A DNA stretch of 64,000 nucleotides from NCBI GenBank assembly GCA_033857955.1, contig JAWVCW010000024.1, positions 81,983-145,982 on the forward strand, in the 5' to 3' direction. The translations under genes and the position numbers were made by a program. Below the pieces are notes generated by a model. It worked only from the letters and a program-made list of their open reading frames with translations. It was not told the origin of the DNA and made no database searches. Shown here piece after piece: positions 1-8,396 of the stretch. How positions within the stretch are numbered: the stretch's first letter is position 1; each line of letters begins with the position of its first letter. Source of the DNA: Gaiellasilicea sp033857955. Its GTDB lineage: Bacteria; Actinomycetota; Thermoleophilia; Gaiellales; Gaiellaceae.

Positions 1-875
1 TCGCGGTCGTAGCTCGTCTGCCGCTCCCGGCCCCAGCGCCACCACACGAACGCGACCACCGCGAGCGCGGGGCCGAGCGCAAGCAGGAGCAGGAGCGCGA
101 GCGTCCGCGGCAGATTGTGGAGCGCGTCGTCGATCTTGCGCTTGTCGCGCTCGTAGGCCGCTGCGTCCTGGCGCTCCTCGGCCGCGATCTTCTCGAGCCC
201 CGGGCCACTCACCACCTTCATCCCCGCCGTCGAGGTGAAGACGCGACGCGGCACGAGGGCGCGCAGTTCCACGAACTGGTGGGGCGGGATGTCGAGCGCG
301 CGCAGGTTGGCTCGCGTGGCCTCGAACGTGACGTCGCCGCGGACGCCGACGGGGTGACCCCAGGCGCGGACGATGTCGCCCGGCGCGGCCAGGGTCGCGG
401 TGAGCTGGCCGAGCCCGACCTCCCACTCGTCGCCCCAGACCTTGAGGTTCACGTCGACGACGTCGTCGTAAGCCGTCGCCACGCCGCGCAGCCGGTAGTG
501 GATCCGGAACCTGCGCGCTTCCGAGTTGGCGCGGTAGTGCCACACGATCCGCACGCCGTTTCCTGTCCGCGTCGTACCGAACGTGTTCGGGCTGTCCGCG
601 CAGCCGAGCTCCGCGCAACCTCCGGGCCGGTACGCGACCTCTCCCTCCGAGACGGAGACCTGGTCGAGTGACTCGCCGTCGCGTAGCGGCACCTCTCGGA
701 ACGCGCCGCTGAAGGCGCCGTCGAACTCGAACGCGATCAGCTCGTCGACGAGCAAGCTGCCGTCACGCTCGACCTGGATCGTCACGTCCGCAGCGGGCAG
801 GGCGAACGACTTCGCAGCGGCGTCCCCGGCGAGCACGAGCGCCGCGAGCAGCGCCCCCGCTAGAACGCGACGCGT
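1..875 (-). CDS. DUF2207-type membrane protein, C-terminus beyond window
   Basis: Predicted exported membrane protein of unknown biochemical role; DUF2207 proteins are often found directly after lemA, as here. About 291 codons are visible: a signal-like N-terminus (LAGALLAALVLAG), a beta-rich extracytoplasmic domain with a Cys pair (residues 87 and 92), and a hydrophobic segment around residues 255-277 leading to a cytoplasmic part cut by the window edge. The frame has no ATG, GTG or TTG where the signal peptide must begin. The best candidate is ACG at 873-875, 4 nt after GGGAGG (880-885), which overlaps the lemA stop by 16 nt. The first in-frame GTG would remove most of the signal peptide. 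Family call is from recognition of the sequence pattern; the start codon is inferred. Confidence 0.7.
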
Positions 876-1405
876 GGTGCCTCCCGGGTCTCGCCCTCGG
901 CTTCGAAGAAGTCCTTCTTCGAGAACCCGAACGGCCCGGCGAAGAGCACGCCGGGCACCGTCTGGATCGCGGTGTTGTAGGTGAGGACGGTGTCGTTGTA
1001 GACCTGGCGCGAGACCGCGATCCGGTTCTCGGTCTGCGCGAGCTCGTCCTGCAGCTGACGGAAGTTCTCGTCCGCCTGCAGCTCCGGATACGCCTCGGCG
1101 ACCGCGATCAGCCGTCCGAGTGCCTGGCTCAGCAGCCCTTCGGCTGCGCCCTGCTCGGCCGGGCCCTGCGCCGACTGTGCGCGCGCTCGGGCGTTCGTGA
1201 CTGCCTCGAACGTCTCGCGCTCGTGCGAGGCGTAGCCCTTGACCGTCTCGACGAGGTTCGGGATCAGGTCGTAGCGCCGCTTGAGCTGAACGTCGACCTG
1301 CGCCCACGCGTTCTCGACCCGGTTCCGGAGCCTGACGAGCCGGTTGTAGAGCAGGACAACGCCGACGACGAGCACGGCGACGATCCCGATCACGATCCAG
1401 AGCAT
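860..1405 (-). CDS. lemA: LemA family protein
   Basis: Membrane-anchored LemA family protein, 181 aa, usual length for the family. The N-terminal residues 1-20 form one transmembrane helix (LWIVIGIVAVLVVGVVLLY), followed by the characteristic charged segment (NRVENAWAQVDVQLKRRYDL) and a helical-bundle body. The C-terminal half carries the family pattern with YPEL, ENRIAVSRQVYND and YNTAIQTVPG. Its job is not well defined; LemA and DUF2207 proteins are commonly encoded together. ATG start; there is no strong Shine-Dalgarno, but TAGGGT (1412-1417) lies exactly 6 nt before the ATG, so this gene can be read as leaderless from its own promoter although methyltransferase genes precede it on the same strand. 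Confidence 0.92.
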   Translation of the reverse strand: MLWIVIGIVAVLVVGVVLLYNRLVRLRNRVENAWAQVDVQLKRRYDLIPNLVETVKGYASHERETFEAVTNARARAQSAQGPAEQGAAEGLLSQALGRLIAVAEAYPELQADENFRQLQDELAQTENRIAVSRQVYNDTVLTYNTAIQTVPGVLFAGPFGFSKKDFFEAEGETREAPRVAF

Positions 1406-1411
1406 GTGGGA

Positions 1412-1417
1412 ACCCTA
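1412..1417 (-). promoter_or_regulatory. -10 box (TAGGGT) for leaderless lemA
   Basis: TANNNT hexamer on the minus strand ending 6 nt before the lemA ATG, just after the upstream methyltransferase stop. The spacing would put the transcription start on the A of the start codon. Confidence 0.5.
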
Positions 1418-1418
1418 A

Positions 1419-2132
1419 CTACCTGCGGGTGCCGGCGAACACCACGTCTTCGCCGCCCGCGTACGGGCGGCGGTCGAACCACCCCCACTGGGCCTCGACG
1501 TCGAAGCCGGCTCGGTCCAGCAGCAGCCGCCACTCCGGCGGTGAGAGCCAGGCGAGGTGCATCGTCGAGGCCTCCTCGCCGCGGCGCACGGAGAGCGTGA
1601 GCGTCCGGTCGCCCTCGTCCCAGTCGGCGCGCTCGAAGATCCCGGGCTCGCGCTCGATCCACCTGCCGTGTGTGTCCTCGACGTCCGCGCGGCTCGGCGC
1701 AAAGACGTCGAAGACGACCCGCCCGCCGTCGGCCAGCAGCTCCCGTGCGGCGCCGAGCGCCCGAAGGCGGTCGGCCTCGGTCGTCATGTGGAGGAGCGAG
1801 CGGAACGGGATCAGCACGAGCGGCACGCGCTCGCTCACCGGCGGCTCGCGCATGTCGCCGAGCCGAAGATCCAGGAGCTCCTCGACCCCTTCGGCCCGGC
1901 CGTACTCCTGCGCGACCTCGAGCATTCCCGCCGATGCGTCGACGCCGATCAGCCGGATTCCGGCCTTCGCGATCGGGATCGAGATCCGCCCCGTGCCGCA
2001 GGCGAGCTCGACGACGGGCCCGCCGGATGCGCGCGCCTCCGCCACGTAGAACTCCACATCCTCGGTGACGCTCGCGCTCCACGGGTCGTAGACCCTGGCG
2101 ATCGCGTCGTAAGGACTAGGGCTTGCGGACAA
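1419..2132 (-). CDS. Class I SAM-dependent methyltransferase (copy 2)
   Basis: Predicted cytosolic SAM-dependent methyltransferase of 237 aa; substrate unknown. Motif I is VVELACGTGRISIPIA, followed by an acidic post-I loop (GVDAS) and the LGDMREPP region. It is a paralogue of the gene just upstream: both open with a YD.....YD.W motif, share the VELA.GTGR motif and end with an aromatic W/Y-G-FDR/ERQP segment. I chose TTG at 2130-2132, which overlaps the stop of the upstream paralogue by 17 nt and gives MSASPSPYDAIARVYD; the longer frame to 2213 is antisense-like shadow. Translation is probably coupled to the upstream gene. Function beyond methyl transfer cannot be told. Confidence 0.85.
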   Translation of the reverse strand: MSASPSPYDAIARVYDPWSASVTEDVEFYVAEARASGGPVVELACGTGRISIPIAKAGIRLIGVDASAGMLEVAQEYGRAEGVEELLDLRLGDMREPPVSERVPLVLIPFRSLLHMTTEADRLRALGAARELLADGGRVVFDVFAPSRADVEDTHGRWIEREPGIFERADWDEGDRTLTLSVRRGEEASTMHLAWLSPPEWRLLLDRAGFDVEAQWGWFDRRPYAGGEDVVFAGTRR

Positions 2133-2805
2133 CCCACACGAACTCGGTCGCGTTCTCGTCGAACGGCTGCCGCTCGAAGCCACCGTAGAGCCCCTCGACC
2201 TCGAACCCGGCAACCTCGATCAGGCCTTCCCACTCGGAGCGGTTGAGCCACCAGAGTGAGATCGCGTTGCCGCTCTCGAGCGTGATGTCGATCCGGTTGT
2301 CGTGCTTGGCCTGGTCGATCCGGTGCCGGACGCCGTTCTGCTCCTGCCATTCGCCGTCGAGGCGCGCTGCAAGCTTGGGATCGAAGACGAACGCGTTCCA
2401 GGCGAAGCGCCCTCCGGGCAGGAGGGACGCGTGGACTCGTTCGAAGACGCGCCGCCGGTCGGCCCAGGTCGGCACGTGGAGCAGCGAGCGGGCGGGGACG
2501 TAGATCAGTCCGGCCGGCTCGTCGAGTGCAAGCTCTCGCATGTCTCCCTGCCGCAGCTCCAGATCGACGCCCGCTGCGTCGGCCTTCGCTCGAGCCTGGT
2601 CGAGCATCGCTTGGGACGCGTCGATCCCGAGCACGTGCCGGCCGGTTTCGCGGGCGACCGGAATGGCGACGCGACCGGTTCCGACTGCGAGCTCGACCAG
2701 GGGCCCGTCGGTCGCGCGCGCGAGCTCGACGTAGAAGGGAACGTCCTCGGTCATCGTCGCCGACCAGTCGTCGTAGATCGCCGCGAAAGGGTCGTAAACG
2801 CTCAC
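2116..2805 (-). CDS. Class I SAM-dependent methyltransferase (copy 1)
   Basis: Predicted SAM-dependent methyltransferase, 229 aa, first gene of a minus-strand operon with its paralogue. SAM-binding motif I LVELAVGTGRVAIPVA, then GIDASQAMLDQAR, the RQGDMREL loop and a C-terminal beta sheet with a WWLNRSEWEGL segment. GTG at 2803-2805 is chosen because it opens the conserved VYDPFAAIYDDW start and sits 7 nt after a TAGCAT -10 box on the minus strand. Its start lies only 23 nt from the pheS start on the other strand. Substrate unknown; small-molecule methyltransferase is the safest call. Confidence 0.85.
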   Translation of the reverse strand: MSVYDPFAAIYDDWSATMTEDVPFYVELARATDGPLVELAVGTGRVAIPVARETGRHVLGIDASQAMLDQARAKADAAGVDLELRQGDMRELALDEPAGLIYVPARSLLHVPTWADRRRVFERVHASLLPGGRFAWNAFVFDPKLAARLDGEWQEQNGVRHRIDQAKHDNRIDITLESGNAISLWWLNRSEWEGLIEVAGFEVEGLYGGFERQPFDENATEFVWVVRKP

Positions 2806-2828
2806 GAAGCCGATGCTATCGTCGCCCG
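2806..2828. promoter_or_regulatory. Shared divergent promoter, methyltransferase / pheS
   Basis: Only 23 nt separate the two start codons. On the plus strand TATCGT (2817-2822) ends 6 nt before the pheS ATG; on the minus strand TAGCAT (2813-2818) ends 7 nt before the methyltransferase GTG. The two -10 hexamers overlap, so both genes would be leaderless and driven from one melted region. Confidence 0.55.
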
Positions 2829-3824
2829 ATGGACGCCACGGCGCTCGAAGGCGAAGCACGGACCGCAATCGCGGCGGCCACGACCGTCGACGAGGTCGAA
2901 GAGGCGCGGATCCGCTTCCTCGGCCGGAAGGCGGAGCTGCCGCAGGCGCTGAGAGCCGTGCGGGACCGGGAGACCGGCATGACGCTGAACGCGCTGCGGC
3001 AGCGGCTCGAAGAAACGCTCGACGCCAGGCGCGAGGAGCTCGAGCGCGCCGACCTCGATCGCCGCCTCCGTGACGAGCGCGTCGACGTGACGCTGCCCGG
3101 AGACGAGCTCCCGCGCGGCAGTCTGCATCCGATCACGCAGACGCGGCGGATGGTCGAGGACGCCTTCCTCGGTCTCGGCTACGAGATCCGGGACGACCGC
3201 GAGGTCGAGACGGTCGAGTACAACTTCGACAAGCTCGGCTTCGCGCCGACGCACTCCGCCCGCTCGCCGCGCGACACGTTCTTCGTCGACGACGGCACGG
3301 TCCTGCGCACCGAGACGTCGCCCTCGCAGATCCACATGCTCGAGGAGCGGCAGCCGCCGATCTACATGGTCTCGATCGGCCGGGTCTACCGGCGCGACGC
3401 GATCACGGCGACCCGCTACCCGATCTTCCACCAGTTCGAGGGTCTTGCCGTCGACAAGGGCCTGACGCTCGCCGACCTGAAGGGGACGCTGCTGCACGTG
3501 ATGCGGCAGCTCTTCGGGCCGGAGCGCCGCGTTCGCTTCCGCACCCACTTCTTCCCCTTCACCGAGCCGTCGATCGAGCCGGACGTCTCCTGCGGGATCT
3601 GCGGCGGCGCAGGCTGCCGCACGTGCAAGCTCAGCGGCTGGATCGAGATGGGCGGCGCCGGCATGGTCGACCCGGTCGTCTTCGAGAACGTCGGGCTCGA
3701 CCCGGAGGAGTGGTCCGGCTTCGCGTTCGGCTGCGGGCTCGAGCGCGCCGCGCAGCTGCGGCACGACATCCCGGACATCCGCGCGCTCTGGGAAGGCGAC
3801 CTCCGCGTCCTGAGGCAGTTTTGA
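2829..3824 (+). CDS. pheS: Phenylalanyl-tRNA synthetase alpha subunit
   Basis: Catalytic alpha subunit of the cytosolic (alpha beta)2 phenylalanine-tRNA ligase, which charges tRNA-Phe. 331 aa. An N-terminal coiled coil (about 1-85) precedes the class II core: motif 2 around 184-204 (GRVYRRDAITATRYPIFHQ) and motif 3 around 299-318 (AFGCGLERAAQLRHDIPDIR). A Cys quartet C255-C258-C263-C266 (CGICGGAGCRTC) sits before the active-site WIEMGGAGMV segment, as in many bacterial PheS. ATG at 2829 gives the family start; an upstream extension of the frame is shadow. The gene has no Shine-Dalgarno and sits 6 nt from a TATCGT box. It overlaps pheT by 4 nt. Confidence 0.97.
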   Translation: MDATALEGEARTAIAAATTVDEVEEARIRFLGRKAELPQALRAVRDRETGMTLNALRQRLEETLDARREELERADLDRRLRDERVDVTLPGDELPRGSLHPITQTRRMVEDAFLGLGYEIRDDREVETVEYNFDKLGFAPTHSARSPRDTFFVDDGTVLRTETSPSQIHMLEERQPPIYMVSIGRVYRRDAITATRYPIFHQFEGLAVDKGLTLADLKGTLLHVMRQLFGPERRVRFRTHFFPFTEPSIEPDVSCGICGGAGCRTCKLSGWIEMGGAGMVDPVVFENVGLDPEEWSGFAFGCGLERAAQLRHDIPDIRALWEGDLRVLRQF

Positions 3825-6100
3825 AAGTCCCGGTCAGCTGGCTGAACGAATACGTGCCGATCGAGATGCCGCTCGACGAGCTCGCGACGCGGCTCTCCAT
3901 CACCTCGGCCGAGGTGGAGGGGATCGAGCGCCGCGGGGTCGCGGACGAGAACGGGAACCTCGGCCTCTTCCGCGTCGGCAAGGTGCTCGAGGCCGCCAAG
4001 CATCCGAACGCCGACCGGCTGCAGCTCTGCCAGGTCGACCTCGGCGAGGGTGAGCCGCGCCAGATCGTCTGCGGCGCCTGGAACTTCGGCCCCGGCGCGA
4101 CCGTGGGGGTCGCGCTGCCCGGCGCGGTGCTGCCGAACGGGCTCGAGCTCGAGGTGCGGAAGGTGCGCGGCGAGACGTCGAACGGGATGATCCTGGCCGA
4201 GGACGAGGTCGCGCTCGGCACCGATCACGCCGGGATCATGGTGCTCCCGGAGACCGAGCCGGGGACGCTGCTCGCGGACGTCCTGCCGCTCACCGACCAC
4301 ATTCTCAACGTCGAGGCGACGGGCAACCGGCCCGATCTGCTCTCGATCTACGGACTGGCGCGCGAGATCGCGGCGATCTACGACCTGACGCTGGCGCCGT
4401 GGCCGGGCGTCGAGCCGCCGCGCGCGGGCGACGAGCCGGTGCAGGTCGAGATCGAGGACTTCGCGGCGGCGCCGCGCTACATCGGCCGGCTCTTCCGCGA
4501 CGTCGCGATCGGGCCGTCGCCCGTCTGGCTGAAGGCCCGCCTGGCCGCAGCCGGAATGCGGCCCATCTCGAACGTCGTCGACGTGACGAACTACGCGATG
4601 CTCGCTCTCGGCAGCCCGCTGCACGCGTTCGACTGGAACACGGTGCAGACGGGGCGGATCGTCGTCCGTCATGCCCGTCCGGGCGAGACGCTGCGCACGC
4701 TCGACGGCGTCGAGCGGCGGCTGGAGCCGAGCGACCTTCTGATCACCGACGGCGAGCGCCCGATTGCGCTCGCGGCGATCATGGGCGGCGAGGATACGGA
4801 GATCGGCGAGGCGACGACCGACGTCCTCCTCGAGGCCGCCAACTTCGAGCCGTACGGCATCTTCCTGACCTCCGAGCGCCTGCGTCTGCGCACTGAGGGC
4901 TCGAACCGCTGGGAGAAGGGCGTCGATCCGTACCTCGCCGAGCACGCGGCCCGGCTGGCGACCGACCTGATCGTCCAGCTTTCGGGTGCGCGCTGGGTGG
5001 GTGAGTCGGATGTCCACGCCGGGCTGCCCGAGCGCCCCGTCGTTCGCTTCCGGGCGGAACGCGCCGACGCCGTGATCGGCCTCGAGACGCCCCCGGCCGA
5101 GCAGGAGCGTATCCTGACGAAGCTTGGGTTCGAGCTGGACGGCGGCTCGGTGACCGTGCCGACGTGGCGTGCCCGCGACGTGACGCGCGAGATCGACGTG
5201 GTCGAGGAGATCGCCCGCTTCCGGCTCGAAGACGTCCCCTTCACATTGCCGGCGCGGCGCTCGATGTTCGGCACGCTCTCGCGCGAGCAGCAGCTGCGCC
5301 GGCGGGTCGAGGACGTGCTCGTCGGCCTCGGCTTCTCGGAGACCTACACGCCCTCCCTTCGCCCGGCCGGGGCGGAGGGGGCCTGGAGCCTGCCCGAGCC
5401 GATCTCCGTCGAGCTGACGACGCTCCGGACCTCGCTCCTGCCGAGCCTCGTTGATGCCGCGCGCCGGAACGTCGACGCCGGTGCGGAGCGAATCGCCCTG
5501 TTCGAGATCGCCCGCGTCTATCTCGACGGGAGTGACCTGCCCGAGGAGCGGCTGCACGTCGCCGGCATCGTCGAGGGTGGTTTCAGCCGCGCGAAGGGCG
5601 TCGTCGAAGCGCTCCACCGGGCGCTGAAGGCGGAGTCGGAGTTCGAGCGCGCCGAGCATCCCCTCTTCCATCCAGGCAAGACCGCCCGCACCCCCGCCGG
5701 CGTCCTCGGCGAGATCCACCCGGCCGTGCTCGAGGACGGGTGGGGCGGCTTCGAGCTCGACCTCGAGACCCTCTTCGCCGCGTCGCGCGAGCCCGTCACG
5801 TACGAGGACGTCGTCAGCTTCCCACTGGTGCGGCAGGACATCGCGGTCGTCGTGCCCGAAGAGGTCGAGGCCGGTGCGCTGCTGGCGGCCGCCCGCGAGG
5901 CTGCCGGGCCGGAGCTGCGCGACCTGCGCGTCTTCGACGTCTATCGTGGCGAGCAGGTGGGCGAGGGGAAGAAGTCGATCGCGTTCGCAGCCGCGTTCCA
6001 GTCGACGGAGCGGACGCTCTCGGACGAAGACGCGGCCGCGATCCGCGGGAGGATCGTCGCCGCGCTCGCCGAGCATTTCGGCGCCGAGTTGCGCGCCTAG
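3821..6100 (+). CDS. pheT: Phenylalanyl-tRNA synthetase beta subunit
   Basis: Beta subunit of phenylalanine-tRNA ligase; binds and edits tRNA-Phe together with PheS. 759 aa, within the usual range. Domains in order: N-terminal segment starting KVPVSWLNEYV; EMAP-type tRNA-binding OB fold about residues 40-150 (AAKHPNADRLQLCQVD); B3/4 editing domain; B5 domain; catalytic-like core; C-terminal FDX-ACB anticodon-binding domain ending at EHFGAELRA. The start is TTG at 3821-3823, overlapping the pheS TGA (TTGA), with GAGG at 3812-3815 as a ribosome site, so translation is coupled. The longer open frame inside pheS is not protein coding. Confidence 0.97.
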   Translation: MKVPVSWLNEYVPIEMPLDELATRLSITSAEVEGIERRGVADENGNLGLFRVGKVLEAAKHPNADRLQLCQVDLGEGEPRQIVCGAWNFGPGATVGVALPGAVLPNGLELEVRKVRGETSNGMILAEDEVALGTDHAGIMVLPETEPGTLLADVLPLTDHILNVEATGNRPDLLSIYGLAREIAAIYDLTLAPWPGVEPPRAGDEPVQVEIEDFAAAPRYIGRLFRDVAIGPSPVWLKARLAAAGMRPISNVVDVTNYAMLALGSPLHAFDWNTVQTGRIVVRHARPGETLRTLDGVERRLEPSDLLITDGERPIALAAIMGGEDTEIGEATTDVLLEAANFEPYGIFLTSERLRLRTEGSNRWEKGVDPYLAEHAARLATDLIVQLSGARWVGESDVHAGLPERPVVRFRAERADAVIGLETPPAEQERILTKLGFELDGGSVTVPTWRARDVTREIDVVEEIARFRLEDVPFTLPARRSMFGTLSREQQLRRRVEDVLVGLGFSETYTPSLRPAGAEGAWSLPEPISVELTTLRTSLLPSLVDAARRNVDAGAERIALFEIARVYLDGSDLPEERLHVAGIVEGGFSRAKGVVEALHRALKAESEFERAEHPLFHPGKTARTPAGVLGEIHPAVLEDGWGGFELDLETLFAASREPVTYEDVVSFPLVRQDIAVVVPEEVEAGALLAAAREAAGPELRDLRVFDVYRGEQVGEGKKSIAFAAAFQSTERTLSDEDAAAIRGRIVAALAEHFGAELRA

Positions 6101-6144
6101 GCTGACCCAATCCGATCGACCCAGGCGTGCGTACAAGCTGAGTA

Positions 6145-6819
6145 ATGCGCCTTCGGGGTCTCCTCCTCCTTGCCGCTGTGGCAGCCGCCGTGCTGGTCCC
6201 GGCGGCCATCCGTGCCGCCAATCCGCAGCTGATCGGGACGGTCGGGCCCGGCTTCTCGATCAGACTCGAGCAGCCCGATGGGACGGCCGTCACCAAGATC
6301 GACCCGGGCACCTACGACATCGTGGTGAACGACCTCTCCATCGAGCACAACTTTCACCTCTCGGGGCCGGGCGTGAACCAGGCCACCGCCGTGGAGACGG
6401 AGAGCACCGTCACCTGGACGGTCACCTTCGTGGAGGGCCGCTACTCGGTCGTCTGCGACCCGCATTCGCTCCAGATGCACCGGGAGTTCGTCGCGGGAGA
6501 CCCGCCGCCGCTGCCGACGCCTAAGCCGAAGCCCGCGACGCCGAAGCTGCTCGCGACGGTGGGGCCGAAGAGCACGATCTCGCTGAAGAGCGCGAGCGGG
6601 GCGACGCTGAAGACCGTCAAGGCCGGCACCTACTCGATCACGGTGCGAGATCGCTCGAAGCTGCACAACTTCCACCTCGTCGGCAAGGGCGTCAACCGCA
6701 AGTCCGGCCTGGCCGCCACGGGCACGCTGACCTGGAAGCTCAAGCTTTCGGCTGGTGCGCTCCGCTTCTTCTCCGACAAGGCCCCGAAGACCGTCAAGGG
6801 CTCGGTCAAAGTCACCTAA
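6145..6819 (+). CDS. Secreted two-domain cupredoxin-like protein
   Basis: Predicted exported copper protein or derivative, 224 aa. Signal peptide about residues 1-25 (LLLLAAVAAAVLVPAAIRAA). Domain 1 (about 27-118) keeps a type 1 copper-like ligand set: H68/H71 in IEHNFHL, then C104, H107 and M111 in CDPHSLQM. A Pro-rich linker (PPPLPTPKPKPATP) leads to domain 2 (about 134-224), which repeats the fold pattern (LHNFHLVGKGVN) but has FFSDKAPKTVKG where Cys, His and Met should be, so its copper site is lost. Ligand assignment is inferred from the pattern. It ends in a 4-nt overlap with the convergent YihY-type gene. No partner electron-transfer gene is adjacent. Confidence 0.8.
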   Translation: MRLRGLLLLAAVAAAVLVPAAIRAANPQLIGTVGPGFSIRLEQPDGTAVTKIDPGTYDIVVNDLSIEHNFHLSGPGVNQATAVETESTVTWTVTFVEGRYSVVCDPHSLQMHREFVAGDPPPLPTPKPKPATPKLLATVGPKSTISLKSASGATLKTVKAGTYSITVRDRSKLHNFHLVGKGVNRKSGLAATGTLTWKLKLSAGALRFFSDKAPKTVKGSVKVT

Positions 6820-7742
6820 CCGCGGCGGCTCGGCTTGATCAGCCCGGCGTTCTCGCCGCCCGAGGCGCGAATCTCGGCCTGCCTGTCGAGCTCGGAGTTC
6901 AGCTCCGCGCCGAAGAGCAGCGCAAACGCCGAGTAGTTGAGCCAGAGCAGCAACACGACGCCGCTCGCGAGCGCGCCGTAGGTCTTGGAGTAGGAGTCGG
7001 ACAGGCTCGTGTACAGAGCGAAGAGCCCCGAGAGCGCGAGCCACATCACGCTCCCCACGAGCGATCCCGGCGTCAGCCACTTCCAGCTGCGGATGTCGAC
7101 ATTCGGAGCGAGGTAGTAGACGAGCCCGAAGAAGAGCAGGATCGCGACGAAGGCGATCGGCCAGCGAAGGATCGCCCAGAGCAGCTCGAAGGCGCCGCCG
7201 AGACCGGCCTTGTCGGCGATGGCCGTTCCGAGCGGCCCGCCGAACACGATCAGCAGCAGCAACCCGGCCAGGACGAGCCCCATCAGCACGACGAGGACGA
7301 TCGCGATCAGCCGCGTCTTCCAGAAAGGTCGGGTCTCAACCCGGTCGTACGCGCGGTTGACGGCCTTGATCACCGCTCCCATCGCGCCGCTCGCCGCCCA
7401 GATCGCACCGGCGGCGCCGACAACGAACGCGACCACGGACGTCCCCTTGGACGTGTCCTGCTGCAGCGTGTCGATCGTCTTCAGCACGTCGCCGGGCGCC
7501 ACCGGTGCGAGGAACTCCTTCAGCGTGTCGTACGCGCCGACGAGGTCGAGCAACCCGACGAGAAACACGACCGCGGGGAAGAACGCGAGCAGCGAGCTGA
7601 ACGCGACCTGGGCGGAGAGACCCATGGCGTCGTCGGCGAGAAACGACTTGAAGGCCCGCTTGAAGACGTCGACCCACTCGCGGGCCGAGAGCCCCCAGGG
7701 GCTCGACGGAGCGCGACCGATCTCGACCGAGGGCGCGGTCAA
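6816..7742 (-). CDS. YihY/BrkB family inner-membrane protein
   Basis: Integral membrane protein, 308 aa, of the YihY/virulence factor BrkB family (once misnamed RNase BN); role unsettled. Several hydrophobic helices are visible (LLAFFPAVVFLVGLLDLVGA, LIAIVLVVLMGLVLAGLLLL, WPIAFVAILLFFGLVYYLAP, GVVLLLWLNYSAFALLFGAE) with the family's N-terminal DDAMGLSAQVAFSSLLAFFP and the C-terminal FGAELNSELDRQ. It is the last gene of a minus-strand group of envelope-associated small genes; 2 nt separate it from the DUF3618 gene upstream. Confidence 0.93.
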   Translation of the reverse strand: MTAPSVEIGRAPSSPWGLSAREWVDVFKRAFKSFLADDAMGLSAQVAFSSLLAFFPAVVFLVGLLDLVGAYDTLKEFLAPVAPGDVLKTIDTLQQDTSKGTSVVAFVVGAAGAIWAASGAMGAVIKAVNRAYDRVETRPFWKTRLIAIVLVVLMGLVLAGLLLLIVFGGPLGTAIADKAGLGGAFELLWAILRWPIAFVAILLFFGLVYYLAPNVDIRSWKWLTPGSLVGSVMWLALSGLFALYTSLSDSYSKTYGALASGVVLLLWLNYSAFALLFGAELNSELDRQAEIRASGGENAGLIKPSRRG

Positions 7743-7744
7743 GC

Positions 7745-7993
7745 TCAGCGGTCGCGGCCCTTGCGGGCGAGGAAGCGCATCGTCGCGCCGATCCCGCCAG
7801 CGAGGAAGAACCCGGCGCCGAGTGCGCCGGCAGCGACGACCGGCAGCCTCGAGCGCAGTTTCCCGGCGACATTCGTGGCATCGCCGAGCCCCTCGCGCAA
7901 GTGTTCGACCGCGGTGGCGAGCTCGCGACGCTCGGCCTCGATCTCGCGGCGGACGGTCTCCGGCGTGCGGCCGTTCAGGCTAGCCGTGGCCAT
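7745..7993 (-). CDS. DUF3618 family protein
   Basis: Small 82-aa protein of the actinobacterial DUF3618 type. The N-terminal half is a charged amphipathic helix with the family signature (RTPETVRREIEAERRELATA, then VEHLREGLG). The C-terminal half has one hydrophobic segment (PVVAAGALGAGFFLAGGIGA) and a basic tail. Function unknown; it is typically encoded beside holin-X genes, as here, where it overlaps the upstream gene by 14 nt, implying translational coupling. Confidence 0.85.
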   Translation of the reverse strand: MATASLNGRTPETVRREIEAERRELATAVEHLREGLGDATNVAGKLRSRLPVVAAGALGAGFFLAGGIGATMRFLARKGRDR

Positions 7994-8396
7994 TGGACTT
8001 CAATGCCTCCGTGGTCAGCTTGGCCTCGCGAATCGCCTGCTCGGGGACCGGCGGTGTGCCGCGCCTGATCCGGGCGCGTGCGAGAAGCCCGAGGATTCCG
8101 GCGAGCGCGAACAGGCCGGCGGTGACGAGCAGGAGCGCGAGCCAGGTGTCGAGGACGACCGCGAGCGCGACGGCGACGGTGGCGAAGAGAAAGCCGAGTC
8201 CGTAGAGCGCGAGCACGCCTGCGCCGATCCCGAGACCGACGCCCGCGCCAAGCGCACCCACCTTGCGCTTCAGCTCGAGGCCGGCCAGCTCGAGCTCGAG
8301 CTTCGCAAGCGTGCTCGCATGCTCGGCCACCTGCTTGGCCGAAGCGCCGACACCCGGGCTCTCCACGACGGGACTCTCAGCGGCGCGGGTGGGCAT
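7980..8396 (-). CDS. Holin-X (DUF1469)-type membrane protein
   Basis: 138-aa membrane protein matching the actinobacterial holin superfamily III / DUF1469 pattern. An N-terminal helix (SAKQVAEHASTLAKLELELA) leads to two long hydrophobic helices (GLGIGAGVLALYGLGFLFA; LDTWLALLLVTAGLFALAG) and a basic C-terminus. Despite the name these chromosomal proteins are not known to act in lysis; a membrane stress or envelope role is assumed. A GGAGGGG ribosome site lies just before the ATG. The start overlaps the upstream gene by 20 nt. Confidence 0.85.
   Translation of the reverse strand: MPTRAAESPVVESPGVGASAKQVAEHASTLAKLELELAGLELKRKVGALGAGVGLGIGAGVLALYGLGFLFATVAVALAVVLDTWLALLLVTAGLFALAGILGLLARARIRRGTPPVPEQAIREAKLTTEALKSNGHG

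Noticed and set aside
3416..6136. A 906-codon open frame on the minus strand across pheST.
   Set aside because: It lies antisense to clearly coding pheS/pheT, has biased composition (Arg, Glu, His, Leu) and no domain; a GC-rich shadow frame.
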